A stretch of DNA of 64,000 nucleotides, taken from Tigriopus japonicus. Its lineage: Eukaryota > Arthropoda > Copepoda > Harpacticoida > Harpacticidae. Every line of letters starts with the position of its first letter. Position 1 is the first letter of the stretch. The notes under the pieces were generated by a model. The model saw nothing but the letters and a program-made list of their open reading frames with translations, was not told the origin of the DNA and made no database searches. The stretch lies in the NCBI GenBank assembly GCA_010645155.1, contig CM021322.1:8305168-8369167 (forward strand). The letters run 5' to 3'. Both the position numbers and the translations under genes were made by a program. This document shows, in pieces, positions 57,082 to 64,000 of the stretch.

Positions 57082-60000
57082 ACTAAGAAAATAAAGACCC
57101 TTGTCCAAATTGAAGCTGTTTTACGACTGTGGTGGTTAATTGACAATTTGCAACAATATATCTTATCATGCTGTTTTTGATTTACAGACGGTAAGTCATT
57201 TGGAAACATTGAAAGAAGTAGAATTTTCAATGTATTTACTATTTTCACGGCCCAAAAGGAATTACCAAAAGACCATATCTTTCCTAAAAGTCATAAGTAT
57301 ATGGATGAATCCTTTGTGGAAGAAACGAACCGTAAACCAAGCTGGCAAAGAATGTTCTTAAAATAAATGTATTTAAACAATCCTGGTGATTGTCCTTAAG
57401 AAGTACGATCTTTCATACGAAAAATACTGAACATGGAAACAAAATCATACACTTGTGTCTTACCAAATTTGCATCAATTCACATCAACACTAATTCGACG
57501 GAATCAAAAAGACATTTAATTAAGCCTCCAAGAACTACTTACTTTCCCGTCAATCACTTATGATTAATTGTCTCTCTCCCCTCATTAGAAAAACTCTCGG
57601 ATATTCCAAAAAACGCTCAAATGCAATGTAGTAGAGCTCTTCTTCTTCTGGGAATCGCTTCTCTCCACAAGTGTCTCTATTTCACAGAGGGGTAATGCAA
57701 AATTGCCAACATTGACATTGGAGCTTCTCACAACAAGAAATTGAAGGACAGATTTGCTCCGTTTGATTCTCAGTCTCCACACGAAATTCTCTACAGTCAT
57801 ATCAAACTCGTCGGAGCACAGAGAAGGGCATGAATATGAGTTCTTTTGGGCCAAGTTCAGAGCACTCAGTTGTCCCCTCCTCGAATAAACAAATTGGCAA
57901 CGAGTCGCGATCTCTTGTTCGAGCTTTTCAGCCATCGGCAACAATCATCAATCACTTGGCTTGTTCACGTTAATAGGCTGACTTTATTTAGCAACGCCAT
58001 CCTGAATAGTGCTGAAGTCAGGTAGAATCCACACACATATCTTGAGTTACAAGGGCCAAAAGGGGAACTCTTAAATGGGACAGTTTTGATGATGAGAGAT
58101 GTATTTAGTGGAGCCTGAAAAATACCAAGAAAGCACAAACTGAAGGCATTAAATTCACACCGATAAAAAGCATGTGGGTCTCATTGTCACACAATATTCA
58201 GACAATTCAAAGATGCAAGTATGCTCGTGCTTTGGTATTGTCTCTTACGAGTAACATGGCATTCAAAGTTGAAGGCCCCTGAATGCCTTGAAAGGACAAT
58301 TTTATGTAGACTCGGAAAAAAAGAGTTCAAGCTCCCAAAATACAAACGCCAAAAAACGACTTCATATTGGCGTGTGTACGCTTTGTTTGGGTAGATTTCT
58401 TGCGGCATATTGGTAGATTGCCAATAATCGATCGATTCCCGGAGGTTTACGGACGATGCAAGCAACTTTTCCCGGCCCAAATTTCGATTGCCCACGAAAT
58501 TCGCGATTTATCATATCATACTCGAAATGCTGAATGAGCCAAAGTCCAAAAATATCTGGCTTCAAAAACTCCTTTCGGCCAATTGAATTCGGCCCATTAT
58601 TCACGGGAACTTCATTCGCCGGGAACATCGTTTCAATATCAATTCGAAATCTAGATTTTTATGAACTTCTATTTTCATATCGTTTATAAACACCCTATTA
58701 CATTACATTTCATTTTCCTACAATAGCATTGAGAAAGCCAAAGATTAGGATCAATCTCGTTTTGGTTGACCACGTACAGGAAATCCCATACACAGATTAG
58801 TTGAGAGCGATTGTCTGTGAATAAACGTCATAAACCCAGGATACTTTGTCACGCTTATCGTTTCCAACGTCTTTTATAAATCATGTTTATCTGTCCAAGA
58901 GAATGGACAAATAACATATTCCGCTTTTGGCTTTATCATTTCGACCAAGTTCGTTTTGTCTCGCTTTCAAAATGCTTCTTTCTTGACTCGTGGAACAATT
59001 TGAGTTGCAACCGTTATTACTAGGTTCTTGGCATAGTAGTGATGATGCAAAATCTTTCAACAGGCTAGCTCGATCGATCGATGCAGATCGGTTGCAACAA
59101 TGCCTTCCACCTCATTAGACGAGAGTTCGAGTTTTCGTGGATGCACATCTGCACTTTCATGCATATTATTCCGCCACTTTGAATGGGTAGATGGAGAGAA
59201 GGGCAAAATTGGCTGCCACTTCCTGTCGAAATGCGAGCAGCAAACAATAATAATCGATCCCTCCGACAATTACTCAGGAGGAAAATGGAACGAACAAATC
59301 CCGGCTTAGATTGATGGCCTTGGAACCATTAGGTTTCCTGGAAAATGAAGTGGAATGAGAAACTCACAGAGTGGAATGCAAATTTCAAATCAACCCTTGG
59401 AAGTCAACACGAGGAATATGTATGGTAGCATCGAAAACCAAAGAGACAGATAGACACCGCTCTCCCGAGAGAGAGTCTTTCTTTGAATCCACCATGTTCT
59501 GATAAAATTGTCAAGGCAAACATGCAGAGTGAGTGAGTCGACAAATGAGAATGTACCACCCACCACTACCACTGTAGTACAACACCGCAACACTCAGAAA
59601 CGTAAGCTCAGGATTCGTTTGAGTGAGTTTATTATCAACCATTTGTCAGTAGTGTGAGGAAGGGACTCTCTAGTACCAACACCAACGTGTTTGACTTCAC
59701 TCAAGTCACTCACGTCGGAATTTTAAGACACTTTGTACGTTGTGGAGTGATGGTAGTGCTAGAACCTAGCCCACCACATTGGGCAATTTCTTTCCTCCGC
59801 CCAGAACTGACTTCATTCTGTCGCTCTTTAACCGAGGAGGTCATAGGCCCCAAGTCTGGACAAGTGATTGATGAATTCAGAGCTTACTTACATGTGTCCT
59901 TCCTTATGGGGCTCTTGGAATGACTAACGTGGAATTGCCAAGAATTCCTTTTTGCCAACATATGTAGAGCTGAGCAACCAGTAGGCCGTGGACCACATTC

Positions 60001-61528
60001 TTTGTGGTGATTTTTTGGTCGGCCCCATATCAAACGACTTCAAATTTGTTGGGCCCTGGATCAACGGTTGTTGCCGATCCCTGGTCTGTAAAGCTGTACG
60101 ATAAGCTATCATTTTTGGGAATCCAGTCGATGATTGAACGAAAGATTAACCAATGTCATTTCCAATGTTACTTAGCCAAGTTCCTCGAATCACTGGGGGT
60201 CAAGATTTCTGATTGAAATTTCACCTCTTTCGATGGAATGTGTTGTCATTGCCAAGTGTGTCTGGAACAACTTTTGTCACTACTTGAGACCAGAATGAAA
60301 AAAAGTGCACACGTGTATTTGATCGAAAAGGGAACTGAAGTAAATTGGGGAGTTAGGAATCTAAGCAAGTTTTTCAGGTCATGACGGATTGGAGTTCCAA
60401 ACATAAAACGATCTTTCCACCAAACCATGTGTTTTTTTACTTGTGGCAGTGTGAATCAGGCCGCTATTTTATCACAGCTTGACCACAGGAACTTCTATTC
60501 TGTGTTCTAGCATTCTTCCAATGCTTTTTGGCTTCAAAATGTAGCATCTGCCCATTGTCCGCGTGTGTTTCAACTAAAACAAAAGAAGTTGGAGACAAGT
60601 GCCGAGGATATGCTGAAACAGTTTGAAATACAAACCTATTCGATGTATTAATCATCTTAGGTTTTTGAATCTTTTCAAAAATCTTAGTAAACTGGTCTGA
60701 GAAAGGGTTTTGATTACGGCAATTAAGTTCATTTTTTGTACCCAAAGAATAGTGAAGCCAAGAAGGACTTTTAGGGCATCAACAAGTTAGTTAATATGCA
60801 GCACAACTTTTTGGTGAGGAAATTCAGATTTTGTGTTCACTTCGTTTGTTTCCGTGGAGCCTGTTCAATTAAAAGAAAACCAGGAAAAAACGTTTCATTG
60901 ACAATTCTATTCAATTTGAATAGCTTGGTTCCCGAAAGATTTCTTCGTGAAACTTTTGTTGGTTCAATCAAATAAATGGATAAAGTGGAATTCAGACTTT
61001 GTAGTAAGCGAATTGAAGTACTTTCGTTAAAGGGTTCTCCTTTTTTCAATCTTTGTTTCCCGCAAATATATCAAATGAAGATTTATTTCTTACACTTTTT
61101 GGGAAGAAAAATTAAGGAATAATTTGGCATCCCGAAAGAAATGTGTAGCTTTTCATGATACGTACGTAATATGCAGAGAGTAAGGGTGTCCGTAAATAAG
61201 CTGATAATTAAAGGCAGAAATTCGAAGAGTTTTTGGTAATTTTAGTCCACAACAATGGATTCATGGACAAGGTTGATTTGATCAAATATGCACAATGATC
61301 GACGGTTTAGAATATATAGAGCACTGCACAATACATTTGTTTCCGTTTCGTTTTACTCAATATACTGTAATTCCCACAAAGTAACGTTAAGATATAAACA
61401 TGAAGAAGCAAATTTATGGAAACTTTTGTAACCGACCAGTCTTCCATGTTGATATTCTATTGATATTTTAACTTCTTCATAAACGAAATTGATTGAACAC
61501 GATTGCGTGATCAAAGTTTTCTTCACTG
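57082..61528. other. No convincing gene; several orphan frames
   Basis: The best candidates are minus frames at 57585-57944 (119 codons, MLPMAEKLEQEIATRCQF start) and 58362-58628 (88 codons, MFPANEVPVNNGPNSIGRKE start), and a plus frame at 59654-59923 (89 codons). All have plausible composition but no recognised family, and I could not connect them by splice sites. They could be exons of an unrecognised gene. The rest is AT-rich. Confidence 0.3.
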
Positions 61529-61802
61529 TAGTGATGGACCGAAAGCGCTTTCAGGCGAAATTTCGGTTCGGGTTTCGATTTCGAATATGCTTATTGAAAC
61601 CGAAAGCAGACATACACTGTAAAGAATGGAGTTTGACAAAATATCGAAGATTTTTGTTTTGGATCAAAAACTTCTAAAACCTAAGTTTTCCGATGTTTGG
61701 AATTTGCGATCACCCAACATAGACACATAACCAATTTGAATTTTTAAAATGAATCTGTTTCTGCTTTGTTTAGGCTCTCTTTTCGGATTCGGTTCATCAC
61801 TA
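61529..61802. mobile_element. 274-bp hAT-like element, GACCGAAAG family
   Basis: Starts TAGTGATGGACCGAAAGCGC and ends CGGATTCGGTTCATCACTA, the inverted form. Flanking octamers CTTCACTG and ATTGAGTG match at only 5 of 8, so the duplication is lost or the ends are slightly off. Related pieces lie at 43360-44305 and 48280-48460. The first bases resemble the TACTGATGG end of the 5.2-kb element. Confidence 0.6.
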
Positions 61803-62777
61803 ATTGAGTGCCTCTTTTTCCATTAGATAATTCTTTATTTTTAGAGCAAATGCCGCAAAGGTTGAGAACCAAAGCATTTGCGACACAAAACTACTGATAA
61901 AACATGCTTTTAAATTCTCCATCTTTTAAAATTGTCTTCTTGTTGGATTCCGTGAATCATCCCGCCAACAACTACAACTAAATTGCAGGTGCTCTTCTTG
62001 ACTCGCTGAGCGAAACGACAGTCGTGCAGAACGAATGCAAATTCCTGAAGCATCCTACTTAATTCGCAATGCAGATGCAACGAGGAAAATGGGCATTTTT
62101 ACGTCCACGTTAACTGATGATGAATGCAAAGATGATGCGAAATTTGACCCCGAGGAATGATCAAAGCGCCAATGCCACAGCAGAGATGGGCCCTCAAATC
62201 GCCATCCCAACAGTTATTTTCAAACCTAGTGGCAAAAGGCTGTACAAAACCTATTGGTTGGTAGTTTTTGGCTCTGAAGCCTTTTTGTCCAAGGTCAAAA
62301 CCTGAAGCTAACCCAATCAAGTCACAAAGCTAAGGACATTGATGTTTTGGACCTCCTTGTGAGTGAGTACATGGAGCAAAACACCTGGAGATTTTTTCCC
62401 TCTTGTTTCTTTCCTCATCCTGACAACGTTCGTTTCAAAGTGTCCATTGGTGAAATTGAATTCTTTGATTCGCATTGTTATCAGACAGAAGCAAAAAGAG
62501 CGCAGATCCGATCTGAACAGGGTCCTAGAAATTCTAAAAGAGAACCTTTTACTGCGAAGAAAGGATTTTTTGGCCAAGAATATCTTACTTGATCTCCTTT
62601 CGTCCTTTTTGATCGACTTTGAAGTAGAATCCTATTCAAAGGCTCAAACTCCTTTTGAGTTCATAACAGTCCAATTACTGCATTGAGCCAAAGATGATGC
62701 TGGCAACCACGGTTTATAAATTAGTCTGCCTTCAGATCCAAGCAGCAACGATTTGATGGCCTGATTGGTCTAGTCAT
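61803..62777. other. No convincing gene
   Basis: Overlapping plus frames at 62117-62305, 62347-62592 and 62363-62686, and minus frames at 62099-62320 and 62317-62577, have no known motif. One reads FFPSCFFPHPDNVRFKVSIG and could be an exon, but splice support is lacking. Confidence 0.3.
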
Positions 62778-62978
62778 TAGGCCGCATGTTAACGTACTTA
62801 ATTCAAAAGCGAGAGTATAGCAAAGTCACGTCGAATTACCATTCGTTGAGTATATACTCTCCCCAGCTGTTGCATTTCAAACATAGGAGTTGTCACAAGT
62901 ATATACTCAAGGCCGGTTAAACTGACTTGATTTTGCTATACTCTCGCTTTTGAATAAGTTGCGTTAACATGCGGCCTA
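62778..62978. mobile_element. 200-bp MITE with long inverted ends
   Basis: Starts TAGGCCGCATGTTAACGTAC and ends in the inverted copy GCGTTAACATGCGGCCTA. The arms continue with TTCAAAAGCGAGAGTATAGC. The ends carry TA on both sides, which fits a TA target of Tc1/mariner type; no longer duplication is present. Two GAGTATATACTC-like words lie inside. Confidence 0.7.
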
Positions 62979-64000
62979 TTGTCTTAAGAGTTAATTCATT
63001 GTATCAAAGCTTCCCCCTGTTCAAAAACAGTTTTCGGTGAAAAGGATATTCATGAAAGGGGTTGTCTAATTGTCGTTGTTCGTACGTAACCTCGGGAAGA
63101 TTTCCCGGCTATTTCCTAAATCCTAGTCGGATTAAAACAACGCTAAATTTTGGACGGTCCTTGAAGTGTCAGAGTGAGTTAAGAACTGAATCATGCCTAG
63201 TACTTAAACGGACTTGCCCACTTTGTTCCCCTTAAAAGCATAAACTGTGGACAGACACTAATTTGATACTATGTTAGTAGATATAATTTCGCCCGATATC
63301 TCTGAGACTTGAGTAAGCAAACTTTTCTTTGAGACCATACGTAGTTACTATTTGACTTTCGCTTAGAGCTTTGAACAATCAAGTTCACGTTTCCCATGGG
63401 AACGTTCCGCTGATCGTCAATAGAATAAGAAAAAGAAACCGCAAAGTGGTCATTAGATTAGATCACTGCTTGACAGCTCTGCCTTGTGCCATAAAAGTGA
63501 TCAGAAAGCCCTTGCCTTCCATATTGACTAGATGATGGACAAGTTCACCCAGGATAAGATGGGTTGATTCAACAATATTGTACAAATGGAAGCGAGTTGG
63601 TGGCCATGCTCGCTCTCGCGTTTGATTGTCAGATTATTGTGCTCCAAAGATCTTTGAGCGACTTTGATGTGATCGTGAATCCAGGTCAACGGCCTCCGTT
63701 CCCACTTCAAGGACGTGGCATACTTCACACCTTGGCGAACTACAAAGATGCTCACAACAGACACATCCGGCATTCTTCTTCCTTCCCGTCCAGCTCTCTT
63801 TGGACTCGACTTGAGCTAGTTAAGTCTGACGTCTTCATTTCAAGTGGACCTTGGGTTGAATGGAAATGTCCACCGTTGGTTCTCTAGAGATTAGGTCGTA
63901 CTCCATTACTTGTCCACGGTCTCGTGTGGGCAAATATGAATGAGCTAGCTAAATCCTGATTAATTCTGCTCCTCCTAGACTTGGTTGCTTTGATGTGGTC
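62979..64000. other. No convincing gene
   Basis: A plus frame at 63564-63887 (107 codons; SELVAMLALAFDCQIIVLQ near its start, HTLANYKDAHNRH later) is overlapped by a minus frame of 81 codons. Its composition is protein-like, but no family or splice structure could be assigned. It may be an exon of a gene continuing beyond the window. Confidence 0.3.

Noticed and set aside
61521..61810. 8-bp target duplication around the 61529 element
   Set aside because: CTTCACTG and ATTGAGTG match at only five of eight positions.

Overview
The window looks like AT-rich animal nuclear DNA, most likely from an arthropod and possibly a copepod-type crustacean. The support is spliced genes with GT-AG introns, AATAAA poly(A) signals, CR1/Jockey-like LINEs, a mariner-like transposase, a P-element-like transposase and many hAT-type elements. 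The taxon is an inference from mobile-element content. No rRNA, functional tRNA, CRISPR array, operon or bacterial signal is visible.

Three host genes can be supported. (1) Minus strand 1168-2761: a three-exon SAM-dependent methyltransferase-like protein of 263 residues whose splice phases agree and which has a poly(A) signal. (2) Plus strand 15255-16680: a two-exon secreted acidic protein with a TATA box, a signal peptide and about nine 15-residue repeats. (3) Plus strand from 32835 to at least 38757: ADAM10-like metalloprotease and disintegrin exons in which the catalytic Glu and two of the three zinc-binding His are replaced. Further exons may lie at 39430-40294.

Most of the rest is transposon sequence, and several insertions can be dated relative to each other. 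A 5.2-kb element (6352-11586) has matching termini and a perfect 8-bp target duplication; inside it a 34-bp minisatellite is interrupted by two more elements. At 17.0-22.6 kb lie a LINE ORF1 relic, a mariner pseudogene, and a P-like transposase split by a 1.5-kb element whose inverted ends are 14-15 bp minisatellites; deleting that element with one 9-bp duplication restores the transposase frame. At 22.9-26.9 kb a LINE carries a 250-bp hAT element and a stack of three hAT-like elements, two of them inserted at the two junctions of the first. At 27.5-32 kb there is a palindrome, a tRNA-like SINE and two LINE relics.

The 4.5-kb ADAM-like intron (34091-38585) holds a 1.13-kb near-palindrome, an AATTAC-rich hAT-like piece and a 464-bp hAT element with an 8-bp duplication. 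From 40 to 64 kb no gene is convincing. That part has inverted-repeat elements at 43.5, 51.0, 52.5, 56.0, 61.5 and 62.8 kb, head-to-head LINE 3' ends at 53.8-54.6 kb, and long stretches with nothing recognisable. All coordinates and repeat alignments were made by eye; boundaries given to the base rest on visible duplications or splice signals, and rounded ones are approximate.
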